From: Devosia sp. 66-22
Lineage (GTDB): Bacteria > Pseudomonadota > Alphaproteobacteria > Rhizobiales > Devosiaceae
Direction: 5' to 3'
NCBI GenBank assembly: GCA_001899065.1
Contig: MKUZ01000006.1
Coordinates: 1 to 49,024, forward strand
Length of the DNA stretch: 49,024 nucleotides
Under the pieces are notes generated by a model. It saw nothing but the letters and a program-made list of their open reading frames with translations, was not told the origin of the DNA and did no database searches. The translations under genes and the position numbers were made by a program. Position 1 is the stretch's first letter. The number at the start of each line of letters is the position of its first letter. Positions 26,026-33,665 of this stretch are shown piece by piece.

Positions 26026-26065
26026 GTTCTCCACAAAGTCCCCCTCCCTTCGCGGCGGGGAGAAC
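26026..26065 (+). terminator. Inverted repeat after dapD, candidate terminator
   Basis: GTTCTCC (26026-26032) pairs with GGAGAAC (26059-26065), starting 3 bp after the dapD stop. An alternative inner stem CTCCC/GGGAG (26044-26048/26058-26062) competes. No U run follows, so it may be a weak or Rho-assisted stop. Confidence 0.4.
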
Positions 26066-26137
26066 AGCGCGTCGCGTGGCGGGCAGGTCTTGCGCGGCCC
26101 CCTGCTCCCTTGCTTACATGGTGCCGGGGAGGAAGCC

Positions 26138-26659
26138 ATGTCGCATGCACTCGAGGGAACGCCAAAGCCAACCGCCACTCTCACCGAGCAGGCCAACGGG
26201 CGTCGCATTCCACGCTCGATGTTCATCGGGCACAGCGTTGGATATCTGCTGATCCTCGCCATCGCAGCGGTCGCGCTCACCTTCGTCCCCGGGGTGACGG
26301 TGGCCACGAGCTACGACGCCGTGTTCGCGGTCACGACGCCGCCCACCGTGTTGCATCTGCCCTATATGGGCCTCCACCCCTACGCCGTGGTCGGTCTGAG
26401 CGTGATTTCAATGCTGGTGTGGACGGATTTGACCATCCGGCGCCGCCATGATCGCGGACGGAGCGGTGTGGATGCGGCGATCTTCCAGATTCTGCTGCTC
26501 GCCTCGGTGATCATCCACACTTTCGCCGATGCTCCCGATATCGTGGGCTATCTCGACGCGTTCCTTGTGCTGTTTGGGCTCTACCTCTTCATCGTCCTCG
26601 TCATTCTCCCCGGAAACCCGCAGGAAAACCGCTACGGCGCCCCGCCGAAGCCCGACTAG
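26138..26659 (+). CDS. DUF805-like membrane protein
   Basis: This 173-aa protein has a polar N-terminus of about 30 residues and four hydrophobic helices. Between helices 2 and 3, DLTIRRRHDRGRSGVD matches the RxHDRxxSG signature of DUF805. The family is widespread, small and of unknown function. The start is supported by GGGGAGG placed 5 nt before the ATG. A second DUF805 gene follows 95 bp later; the two share the motif but are not close copies. Confidence 0.8.
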   Translation: MSHALEGTPKPTATLTEQANGRRIPRSMFIGHSVGYLLILAIAAVALTFVPGVTVATSYDAVFAVTTPPTVLHLPYMGLHPYAVVGLSVISMLVWTDLTIRRRHDRGRSGVDAAIFQILLLASVIIHTFADAPDIVGYLDAFLVLFGLYLFIVLVILPGNPQENRYGAPPKPD

Positions 26660-26754
26660 AACCCGCTTCCCGCCAGACTCCGACTCTACTAAGATTCGCG
26701 GCGCGCCGGCTGACTGCGTGGGGGCAGGAGCGTGCGCTTTGCATGGGAGAAGAC

Positions 26755-27240
26755 ATGAACAATCTGGTAGGCAATTTCACCGGCATGGATGGCCGGATCA
26801 ATCGTCAGGCGTGGTGGATCGGCGTCGTCGTGCTGATCGTGGTCGCCATCGTCCTCAATTTCATCCTCGGCGCCATTCTGGGCGGCGGGATGCCGAGCAT
26901 CGAACAGCTCATGGACCCGGCCGTGATGGCCGCCTATGCGCAGAAGCAGGGCTGGATCAGCCTGATCATCGGCCTCATCACCGCCTATCCCTACATCGCG
27001 CTCAGCGTGAAGCGCCGGCACGACCGCGACAACAACGGCTATGACGCGATCGGCCTGATCGTGTTCAGCCTGGTGTGGAGCCTTGTGCAGGCGCTCGGCT
27101 TTGTGGGCAGCACGAACCCGGTCTACATGATCGTCAGCGTGATCTTCCTGATCTATGCGATCTACATCCTGGTGCAGCTCGGTTTCCTCAAGGGCACGGC
27201 AGGTCCGAACAGCTACGGCCCCGATCCGCTGCAGGGCTGA
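26755..27240 (+). CDS. DUF805 membrane protein
   Basis: This 161-aa protein begins near FTGMDGRINRQAWWIGVVVL, the canonical DUF805 opening (GRxxRxxYW). It continues with four membrane helices and SVKRRHDRDNNGYDAIG between helices 2 and 3. ATG 26755 is preferred to ATG 26743 because GGGAGAAG precedes it. The function is unknown. It is transcribed toward dapE, 15 bp away, so it probably shares the dapE message. Confidence 0.9.
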   Translation: MNNLVGNFTGMDGRINRQAWWIGVVVLIVVAIVLNFILGAILGGGMPSIEQLMDPAVMAAYAQKQGWISLIIGLITAYPYIALSVKRRHDRDNNGYDAIGLIVFSLVWSLVQALGFVGSTNPVYMIVSVIFLIYAIYILVQLGFLKGTAGPNSYGPDPLQG

Positions 27241-27255
27241 CGACAGGGACGGGAT

Positions 27256-28416
27256 ATGGCCACCTCAACATCGGCGGTCGATCCCGTCGCCCTACTCGCC
27301 GATCTCATCCGCTGCGCCTCGGTGACACCCGCCGAGGCCGGCGTTCTCGGCGTGCTCGAGCGGGCATTGACGGCGCTCGGCTTCACCGTCACGCGCCTCC
27401 GCTTCGAAGGCGATGGCGGCAGCTATCCGGTCGACAATCTGTTCGCGACCCGTGGGACTTCGGGCCCACACCTCCTGTTCAACGGCCATACCGACGTGGT
27501 GCCGCCGGGCGATCGTGCCTTGTGGACGCATGAGCCGTTCGGCGCCGACGTCGTCGACGGCGTGATGTATGGGCGCGGCGCGGTGGACATGAAGTCCGGC
27601 ATCGCAGCCTTCGTCGCGGCCGTGGCACAGGCGCCCGCAGCCGGACGCATCTCCATCGCCATCACCAATGACGAGGAGCATGAGAGCATCAACGGCACCG
27701 CCAAGCTGATGGAATGGGCGGCCGCCCAGGGCTATCGCTTCGATTTCGCCATCGTGGGGGAACCCAGTTCCACCGCGCGCGTCGGCGACTCGATCAAGAT
27801 CGGCCGGCGCGGATCGTTCAGCGGGCGCATTACCGTCACCGGCGTCCAGGGCCATGTCGCCTATCCGCATAAGGCGCTCAATCCGCTGCCCGTTGCCGCC
27901 AATCTGGTCAGCGTGCTGTCGGGTACGCTTGATGATGGTAGCGAGCATTTCCAGGCATCGAACCTCGAGTTCACGTCCTTTGACGTCGGCAACACCGTGA
28001 CGAACGTCATTCCAGCCGTCGCCACCCTCGCCTTCAATGTGCGCTACAACGACAAGTGGACGCCCGAGAGCCTCGAGGAATCGATCCGCGACGCCATCGA
28101 AAGCCAGGACGATGAGGGCACCCGCATCGAGTTCGAGCGGCTGGGCGTGGCGTCCCGCTCCTTTCTGTCGCCGACCTCGGGGGCGGTCGAACTGCTGTCG
28201 CAGGTGATCGCCGGGCAGACCGGCGCGCGCCCCGAATTCTCGACCGGCGGCGGCACCTCCGACGCGCGCTTTGTCGCGCAATACTGTCCGGTGGTCGAGT
28301 GCGGCCTGCCCGGTCCCACCATCCACAAGGCCGACGAGTGCGTGCCGCTCGACGACGTGCACGCTCTCACCGCGCTCTACGCCACCTTCATCCAGCGCTA
28401 TCTGGGGGGAGACTGA
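27256..28416 (+). CDS. dapE: Succinyl-diaminopimelate desuccinylase
   Basis: DapE, a zinc M20 metallopeptidase-fold enzyme, releases succinate from N-succinyl-LL-diaminopimelate. The 386-aa protein shows GHTDVVPPGD (metal His), YGRGAVDMKSG (bridging Asp), TNDEEHESINGT (general-base Glu and metal Glu), the central dimerisation domain (about 185-295) with VQGHVAYPHKALNP, and TGGGTSDARF near the C-terminus. Length is normal. Its stop shares one base with the start of a small membrane-protein gene, which suggests that gene belongs to the operon. Confidence 0.98.
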   Translation: MATSTSAVDPVALLADLIRCASVTPAEAGVLGVLERALTALGFTVTRLRFEGDGGSYPVDNLFATRGTSGPHLLFNGHTDVVPPGDRALWTHEPFGADVVDGVMYGRGAVDMKSGIAAFVAAVAQAPAAGRISIAITNDEEHESINGTAKLMEWAAAQGYRFDFAIVGEPSSTARVGDSIKIGRRGSFSGRITVTGVQGHVAYPHKALNPLPVAANLVSVLSGTLDDGSEHFQASNLEFTSFDVGNTVTNVIPAVATLAFNVRYNDKWTPESLEESIRDAIESQDDEGTRIEFERLGVASRSFLSPTSGAVELLSQVIAGQTGARPEFSTGGGTSDARFVAQYCPVVECGLPGPTIHKADECVPLDDVHALTALYATFIQRYLGGD

Positions 28417-28946
28417 TGGATTTCGGACGAGCCCTCGGCATCGCGTTCAGCACCGGCAATGGCCGCAAGCTCCGGGAAGGCGAGACCGACCAGACCGAGC
28501 AGGTGACGTGGAACTTCGGCGTCGTCGGCGCCGGCATTCTGGCTGTCGTGCAGATCGCCCTGATCCTGTGGTCCGGCGCGTTGCAGGATCTGGGATTGCT
28601 GCGCGACCTGAGCGTCGTCGCATTCGTCCCCCTGATCGTACCCTTCGTGCTGTTCTGGATCGGTGCGAGGCTCACCGGCACCACTGCACGGCTGCCTGCA
28701 GCCTTCCTCTACCTCGGCATTGCGCTGGCGGTGCTGCAGGTCGCGAGCGTTGTGCTGTCGAGCTTCGGCATCGGCCAATCCGGCTTCGTCATCGGCCTCC
28801 TTCTCGCCGTCAACATGCTTGCCGCGCGGGGCTTCCTCAAGCTCGGGTGGCCCGCTTCCATCCTCATCGGCGTGCTCGTGGTCGCCGGCTTCATCGGCGC
28901 CAACTTCCTGCTGCTGGTGCTGCCCTCCGGGCGCCTGCTGGCGTGA
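28416..28946 (+). CDS. Uncharacterised membrane protein, first of three after dapE
   Basis: This 176-aa protein starts at an ATG that shares one base with the dapE stop (TGATG). After a polar N-terminal stretch of about 35 residues come about five hydrophobic helices with little else conserved to the eye. I recognise no family signature. It overlaps the next gene by 4 bp (GTGA), so translation of the two is coupled. Size and topology match its two neighbours, suggesting an ancient duplication or a heteromeric membrane complex, which is inference. Confidence 0.8.
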   Translation: MDFGRALGIAFSTGNGRKLREGETDQTEQVTWNFGVVGAGILAVVQIALILWSGALQDLGLLRDLSVVAFVPLIVPFVLFWIGARLTGTTARLPAAFLYLGIALAVLQVASVVLSSFGIGQSGFVIGLLLAVNMLAARGFLKLGWPASILIGVLVVAGFIGANFLLLVLPSGRLLA

Positions 28947-29485
28947 ACCCGATCGGCGACCTCACGCGCGCCTGGCGCGGCCTGGTCCTCACCGCCAGCG
29001 GCAAACCCGAGGCGGCGGCACAGTTCAACCCAACGCTCATGGGCCTTGCGGTCGCGCTCGGCTGGTTCCTGCTCGCGATCATCCTGTCAGCCGCCGCGCA
29101 GTCCGCGGCGATGGGCCTGCCGAGCGCGATGCAACTGCTCATCGGCATCTTCATTCAGGCGGTGAGCGTTGCGGCGCTCGGGCTGGTCACGGCACAGAGC
29201 TTCCACTTCCTGAGACTGGGCGTGGCAATGACGACGCTGTTCGTCCCCATTGTCTGGTTCATGGCGCTGGTGCAGGTGCTCGCCATTCCGCTGAGCATCC
29301 TCGGCCCCAATGCGCAGCTCATCGCGGTCCTCGCGCTCGTCGCGCTGATCTGGCGGGCCGGCGTCGTCCTCGCCGGTATGCGCACCGGGGTTGCCATCGC
29401 ATTTGCATTGCTTTGCCTGATGGTCCTTGTCGTCGTGCCCAACGCTCTCTACATCGTCTTCCTGCAGATCCCCTCCCCCGCCTGA
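28943..29485 (+). CDS. Uncharacterised membrane protein, second of three after dapE
   Basis: This 180-aa protein starts with GTG overlapping the stop of the previous gene by 4 bp. The N-terminal cytoplasmic segment LTRAWRGLVLTASGKPEAAA is followed by about five helices, with an ILGPNAQLIAV loop. The opening resembles that of the third protein ([20 protein letters not shown]), hinting at a Yip1-like arrangement with an amphipathic head. I cannot name a family with confidence. Confidence 0.8.
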   Translation: MNPIGDLTRAWRGLVLTASGKPEAAAQFNPTLMGLAVALGWFLLAIILSAAAQSAAMGLPSAMQLLIGIFIQAVSVAALGLVTAQSFHFLRLGVAMTTLFVPIVWFMALVQVLAIPLSILGPNAQLIAVLALVALIWRAGVVLAGMRTGVAIAFALLCLMVLVVVPNALYIVFLQIPSPA

Positions 29486-29496
29486 CGAGTCCCCTC

Positions 29497-30081
29497 TTGG
29501 CGCAGCAGCATTCGACATTCGCCGAAGAGATGATGGCGGCCGGGCGCGGCGTGATCGGCCTTTTGACGGGCGACCGGCAGGCCGGGAGCTATTTCGATCT
29601 CAACAATCGGGGCCTTGCGGGCAGCTTCATCGCACTGCTCCTCGTTACCGCGCTCAACGCGGTGCTGCCGATCATCCTGGGCAATGAGGGCGACAGCATT
29701 GCGCGCGGCGTGATCACCGTGGCGCTGCTGTTCCTGCTACAGATCGGCTTTTCGATCATCGTACTGCGGCAGGTCAACCGGATGGATGGGCTCGTGCCCT
29801 ATCTGGTGGCCGACAACTGGGCGACCTTTTTTCTCACGCTGGTCTCGGCTGCGCTCGCCGCCGCCGGACTCGCCAATGACTTCACCCTGATCGTCCTGGG
29901 CGTCGTGGTCATCATCGTCGAGGTCAACATCGCCCGCCTGATCGTCACCCTGCCGCCGCTGCAGATCGCGATGTTCCTCATTGCGCAACTGGTGGGCGTG
30001 TCGCTCGGCCTCGTGCTGATCAGCTTCCTGTTCCCAATGCCGCCCGAAGTGGCGGACGCGGTGGCAGCGCTGGCTCAGTAG
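29497..30081 (+). CDS. Uncharacterised membrane protein, third of three after dapE
   Basis: This protein is about 194 aa long and has five hydrophobic helices (from about residue 45). An N-terminal amphipathic stretch, [20 protein letters not shown], precedes them. The start is unclear: TTG 29497, 11 bp after the previous stop, is given, with ATG 29530 or 29533 as alternatives. The gene is in the dapE transcription unit. Its last 7 bp overlap the convergent truA gene. Confidence 0.72.
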   Translation: MAQQHSTFAEEMMAAGRGVIGLLTGDRQAGSYFDLNNRGLAGSFIALLLVTALNAVLPIILGNEGDSIARGVITVALLFLLQIGFSIIVLRQVNRMDGLVPYLVADNWATFFLTLVSAALAAAGLANDFTLIVLGVVVIIVEVNIARLIVTLPPLQIAMFLIAQLVGVSLGLVLISFLFPMPPEVADAVAALAQ

Positions 30082-30812
30082 TCCACGCGCACCAGGTAGA
30101 GGCCCTCGGGCGGCGCCAGCGGACCGCAGCGGGCGCGGTCGCGCGCATCGAGGGCGGCGCGAAACTCGCGCGGCGTCCACTTGCCCTCGCCCACGAGCTT
30201 CAACGACCCTACCATCGAGCGAACCTGCGAGTGGAGGAAGCTGCGGGCACTGGCGCGCACCACGATCGTCTCGCCTTCGCGGCTCACATCGAGCCGGTCG
30301 AGCGTCTTCTCGGGGGATTTCGCCTGACACTCGGAGGCACGGAACGTGGTGAAGTCGTGCTTGCCCAGGATGAGCTGGGCGGCGGCGTGCATGGCATCGG
30401 CATCGAGCGCCATCGGGCAGTGCCAGACGCGATGGTCATCGAGCGCCGGCCGGCCGCGGCGGCTAAGGATGCGGTATTCGTAGTGGCGGCCGATGGCGGA
30501 GAAGCGCGCCTCGAAGCTATCAGGCACCGCCGCCGCCTCGACGATCGCCACCGGATGCGGCTTGGTGTGGAAGTTGAGCGCCTCGCGGATGCGAAACGCA
30601 TCCCATTTGCGGCTCAGATCAAAGCTCACGACCTGCCCCAGCGCATGCACGCCCGAATCGGTGCGGCCTGCCGCCTGGATCGCGACTGTCTCGCCGCTCA
30701 TCTTCTCGATGGCCTCTTCGACAACCTGCTGCACGCTGAGCGCATCGGCCTGCCGCTGCCATCCGGCGAACGGCGTTCCATCATACTCGAGCTTGATGCA
30801 GTAGCGGGGCAC
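30075..30812 (-). CDS. truA: tRNA pseudouridine(38-40) synthase
   Basis: TruA isomerises uridines 38-40 in the anticodon arm. The 245-aa protein opens [20 protein letters not shown]. It carries the catalytic Asp in [20 protein letters not shown] and ends with [20 protein letters not shown]. All family regions are present and the length is normal. It is last in a def-fmt-truA run on the minus strand; its first base overlaps the fmt stop, indicating coupling. Confidence 0.98.
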   Translation of the reverse strand: MPRYCIKLEYDGTPFAGWQRQADALSVQQVVEEAIEKMSGETVAIQAAGRTDSGVHALGQVVSFDLSRKWDAFRIREALNFHTKPHPVAIVEAAAVPDSFEARFSAIGRHYEYRILSRRGRPALDDHRVWHCPMALDADAMHAAAQLILGKHDFTTFRASECQAKSPEKTLDRLDVSREGETIVVRASARSFLHSQVRSMVGSLKLVGEGKWTPREFRAALDARDRARCGPLAPPEGLYLVRVDY

Positions 30813-31732
30813 TAGCGCGCCCGCTCTGGCAGCGGGCCTGCACCGCGCAGGAACGTCGGGGCATCCATCGCTGCCTTGCCTTCGCGCTGCACGGTGACGA
30901 GGCGCACGGCGCCTGCGCCGCAGGCAATGGTCAAATCGGGAAGGATCGTTCCGGGCGCTCCGTGGCCGCTACCGATCGTCGAGCGGATCGCCTTGACGCG
31001 CGTCACCTGGCCGCCGAGGTCGAGCTCGAACCAGGCGCCGGGGAATGGCGACATGCCGCGAATGAGGTTGTGCACCTCTGCTGCCGGCTTGCTCCAGTCG
31101 ATCCGCGACTCGGCCTTGTCGATCTTGCTGGCGTAGGAGACGTCTTCCTCAGCCTGCGGCGTGAAGGTGAGCGAACCGCGCTCCAGCGCTGCGAGCGCGC
31201 GACCTACGAGATCGGCGCCCACCAGCATCATCCGGTCATGCAGTTCGCCGGTGGTCATATCGGGACCGATGGGCATTTCGTCGACCAGCGCCACGGGACC
31301 GGTGTCGAGCCCCTCGTCCATCTGCATCACCATCGCGCCGGTGCGCGCATCGCCCGCCAGCACCGCACGCTGGATCGGCGCGGCGCCGCGCCAGCGCGGC
31401 AGCAGCGAGCCGTGAAGGTTGAGGCAGCCGAGCCGCGGCGCTTCAAGGATCGGCTTGGGCAAAATCAACCCATAGGCGACAACGACAGCCACATCGGCAT
31501 CGAACGCTGCGAAAGCGATCTGCTCGGCTTCATTGCGCAGCGACTTCGGCGTCATGACGGGAATGCCGAAGCCCTCGGCGGCCTCGTGCACCGGCGACTT
31601 GCGCTCGGCCTGACCGCGCCCGGCGGGCTTTGGCGCGCGCGTATAGACGGCGACCACATCGTGGCCGGCGCTGACGATCTCGGTGAGTGTGGGCACCGCA
31701 AATTCGGGGGTGCCCATAAAGATGATGCGCAA
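30812..31732 (-). CDS. fmt: Methionyl-tRNA formyltransferase
   Basis: Fmt formylates initiator Met-tRNA using 10-formyl-tetrahydrofolate. The 306-aa protein starts [15 protein letters not shown]. It has the catalytic loop [20 protein letters not shown] with the Asn-His pair and Asp in [12 protein letters not shown], and a C-terminal tRNA-binding domain (about 205-300) with [11 protein letters not shown]. Deformylase (def) lies 81 bp upstream on the same strand, the usual pairing of the formylation cycle. Confidence 0.98.
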   Translation of the reverse strand: MRIIFMGTPEFAVPTLTEIVSAGHDVVAVYTRAPKPAGRGQAERKSPVHEAAEGFGIPVMTPKSLRNEAEQIAFAAFDADVAVVVAYGLILPKPILEAPRLGCLNLHGSLLPRWRGAAPIQRAVLAGDARTGAMVMQMDEGLDTGPVALVDEMPIGPDMTTGELHDRMMLVGADLVGRALAALERGSLTFTPQAEEDVSYASKIDKAESRIDWSKPAAEVHNLIRGMSPFPGAWFELDLGGQVTRVKAIRSTIGSGHGAPGTILPDLTIACGAGAVRLVTVQREGKAAMDAPTFLRGAGPLPERAR

Positions 31733-31756
31733 GCGTCACTCCGTGAGTGGGCGGGT

Positions 31757-31808
31757 AGCGAGTAGCCAGCGGCAAACAGAAGAACCGGTGCCCTGTTCGC
31801 TACTCGCT
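31757..31808. repeat. Inverted repeat between def and fmt
   Basis: AGCGAGTAGC (31757-31766) and GCTACTCGCT (31799-31808) are exact 10-bp reverse complements spaced by 32 nt. They fill most of the 81-bp gap between def and fmt. The GCGAGTAGC unit resembles short palindromic intergenic repeats common in alphaproteobacteria, but I see only this copy here. Confidence 0.6.
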
Positions 31809-31813
31809 TCGTT

Positions 31814-32335
31814 TCAGCTCGCCTTCTTTGCGAGCTTCTCCGCCTTCTGGAACTTCTTGAGCACCCGGTCGCGCTTCAGGCGGCTGAGGTAGTCGATATA
31901 GAGCACGCCATCGAGGTGATCGAGCTCATGCTGGATGCAGATCGCCAGCCGGTCCTTGGCTTCGCGCTCGACCTCGTTGCCGTCGAGGTCGGTGTATTTC
32001 ACGGTCACCTCGGCCGGGCGCTCGACATCGTAATAGATCTCGGGGATCGACAGGCACCCCTCCTCCGACGTGATGGTCTCCTCCGAGTACTTCAGGATCT
32101 CAGGGTTGATCATCACGATGGGGTCGGGCTTTTCGCCTTCCTTGGCGAGGTCCATCACCACGATGCGCTTCATTTCGCCGATCTGCGGGCCGGCGAGCCC
32201 GATGCCGGGCGCGTCGTACATGGTGTCCAGCATGTCCTTGGCGAGCTTTTTGACCTCGGCGTCGACCTTTTCGATCGGTTCGGCGATGGCCCGCAGGCGC
32301 GCATCGGGCAGCACAAGGATTTCGCGTTTCGCCAT
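31814..32335 (-). CDS. def: Peptide deformylase
   Basis: Def removes the N-formyl group from nascent proteins, using a ferrous or zinc ion. The 173-aa protein has the three signature motifs: GIGLAGPQIG (motif 1), EGCLSIP (motif 2, metal Cys) and QHELDHLDG (motif 3, HExxH). The C-terminus is basic (RLKRDRVLKKFQKAEKLAKK), as in type 1B enzymes. It is first in the def-fmt-truA run and diverges from rmuC, with about 124 bp of shared regulatory DNA. Confidence 0.98.
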   Translation of the reverse strand: MAKREILVLPDARLRAIAEPIEKVDAEVKKLAKDMLDTMYDAPGIGLAGPQIGEMKRIVVMDLAKEGEKPDPIVMINPEILKYSEETITSEEGCLSIPEIYYDVERPAEVTVKYTDLDGNEVEREAKDRLAICIQHELDHLDGVLYIDYLSRLKRDRVLKKFQKAEKLAKKAS

Positions 32336-32414
32336 GGAAGGTCGGCCTTTCGGGGAGTTTCGGGCTCAATATGGTATGTCGCGGCCATGGGTCAACCGGC
32401 TGTTGACCCAGCGT

Positions 32415-32429
32415 GAACAATACGAGAAC
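32415..32429. promoter_or_regulatory. LexA (SOS) box upstream of rmuC
   Basis: GAAC (32415-32418), 7 bp, then GAAC (32426-32429) exactly match the alphaproteobacterial LexA site GAAC-N7-GAAC. It ends 30 bp before the rmuC start, where LexA binding would block transcription. It also lies about 80 bp upstream of the divergent def start. Confidence 0.8.
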
Positions 32430-32459
32430 TTGTTAAGCCGAATCGGCTAGGCTCCGCCC

Positions 32460-33665
32460 ATGGACAAGGTTCTGTTTTCGCTCGGCGAGTTCCCCGTCAC
32501 GCTCGAGGCCGCCATCTACGCCATCGTCACTCTGGTGACGGGACTTCTCGTGATCCTCGTGGTGATGTCGATCCGCGCCGGCCGCGAGCGCGCGGCTGAA
32601 GCCGAAATGCGGGCCGCCGAGCTCGAGGCAGCGCGCGCCAAGAGCGCCGACCTCGAGGGCAAGCTCGCCGGCATGCTGCAGGGCCAGTACGAGATGAATG
32701 CGCGCATGCAGACCATGGCGCAGATTTTCGGCGACAGGACGTCCGACCTGATGCGCAGCGTCAACGAGCGCATCGACGCCCAGGGCCAGCGCGTCGGCCA
32801 GGCATTGCAGGAGTCCAACACCAAGACCACCGAAAGCCTCGGCGCGCTCAACGAGCGGCTGGCGGTGATCGACAAGGCGCAGTCGAACATGGCCGACCTG
32901 GGCAAGGAGGTGGTGAGCCTGCAGTCGATCCTCTCCAACAAGCAGACGCGCGGCGCCTTCGGCCAGGGCCGAATGGAGGCGATCATCACCGACCACCTGC
33001 CGGCCGGCGCGTTCGCCTTCCAGTACACGCTCTCCAACAACAAGCGGCCGGACTGCGTGGTGTTCATGCCCAATGGCGGGCCCAAGCTCGTCGTCGACGC
33101 CAAGTTCCCGCTCGAGAGCTGGGAGCGCGTCCGCACGGCCCAGAATGAGGTCGAGCTCAAGCAGGCGATGGCCGGCTTCCGCACGGATATCGGCTACCAC
33201 GTCCGCACCATCTCGGAGAACTATCTGATCCCCGACGAGACGCAGGACACGGCCTTCATGTTCGTGCCGTCGGAATCGATCTTCGCCGACATCCATGAGC
33301 GCTTCGACGACCTCGTGCAGAAGGCGATGCGGCAGCGCGTGGTGATCGTCTCGCCGCTGATGCTGATGCTCGCCATCCAGGTCGTGCAGGGCCTGCTGCG
33401 CGACGTGCGCATGCGCGAGGAAGCGCACAAGATCCAGAAGGAAGTGCGCGAGCTGCTCGACGATGTCGGCCGGCTCAAGGACCGCGTGATCGCGCTGCAG
33501 AAGCACTTCGCGCAGGCCAACAACGATATCGGCGAGATCCTGACATCGACCAGCAAGGTGGTGCGCCGCGGACAGCGTATCGACGAGCTCGATCTCGACG
33601 AACCCGCGCCCGCCGTCGCCGCACCCGTCATCCCCGAGCGTAAGGTCTCCGGCGGGCTGTTCTAG
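32460..33665 (+). CDS. rmuC: DNA recombination protein RmuC
   Basis: RmuC limits recombination at inverted repeats and carries a nuclease-like fold. The 401-aa protein has an N-terminal membrane helix (about 15-38) and a long coiled coil (about 40-160). The conserved RmuC core contains NKQTRGAFGQGRMEAIITDH, PDCVVFMPNGGPKLVVDAKFPLE and EDTAFMFVPSE-like segments (QDTAFMFVPSESIFADIHE). The AKFPLE segment resembles the D-(x)n-E-x-K centre of PD-(D/E)XK nucleases. A perfect SOS box precedes it, so it should be induced by DNA damage. It converges on the c-di-GMP gene with a 4-bp overlap. Confidence 0.96.
   Translation: MDKVLFSLGEFPVTLEAAIYAIVTLVTGLLVILVVMSIRAGRERAAEAEMRAAELEAARAKSADLEGKLAGMLQGQYEMNARMQTMAQIFGDRTSDLMRSVNERIDAQGQRVGQALQESNTKTTESLGALNERLAVIDKAQSNMADLGKEVVSLQSILSNKQTRGAFGQGRMEAIITDHLPAGAFAFQYTLSNNKRPDCVVFMPNGGPKLVVDAKFPLESWERVRTAQNEVELKQAMAGFRTDIGYHVRTISENYLIPDETQDTAFMFVPSESIFADIHERFDDLVQKAMRQRVVIVSPLMLMLAIQVVQGLLRDVRMREEAHKIQKEVRELLDDVGRLKDRVIALQKHFAQANNDIGEILTSTSKVVRRGQRIDELDLDEPAPAVAAPVIPERKVSGGLF

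Noticed and set aside
26138-27240. Recent tandem duplication of DUF805 genes
   Set aside because: The two proteins share only the family motif and topology and are too diverged to be a recent copy.
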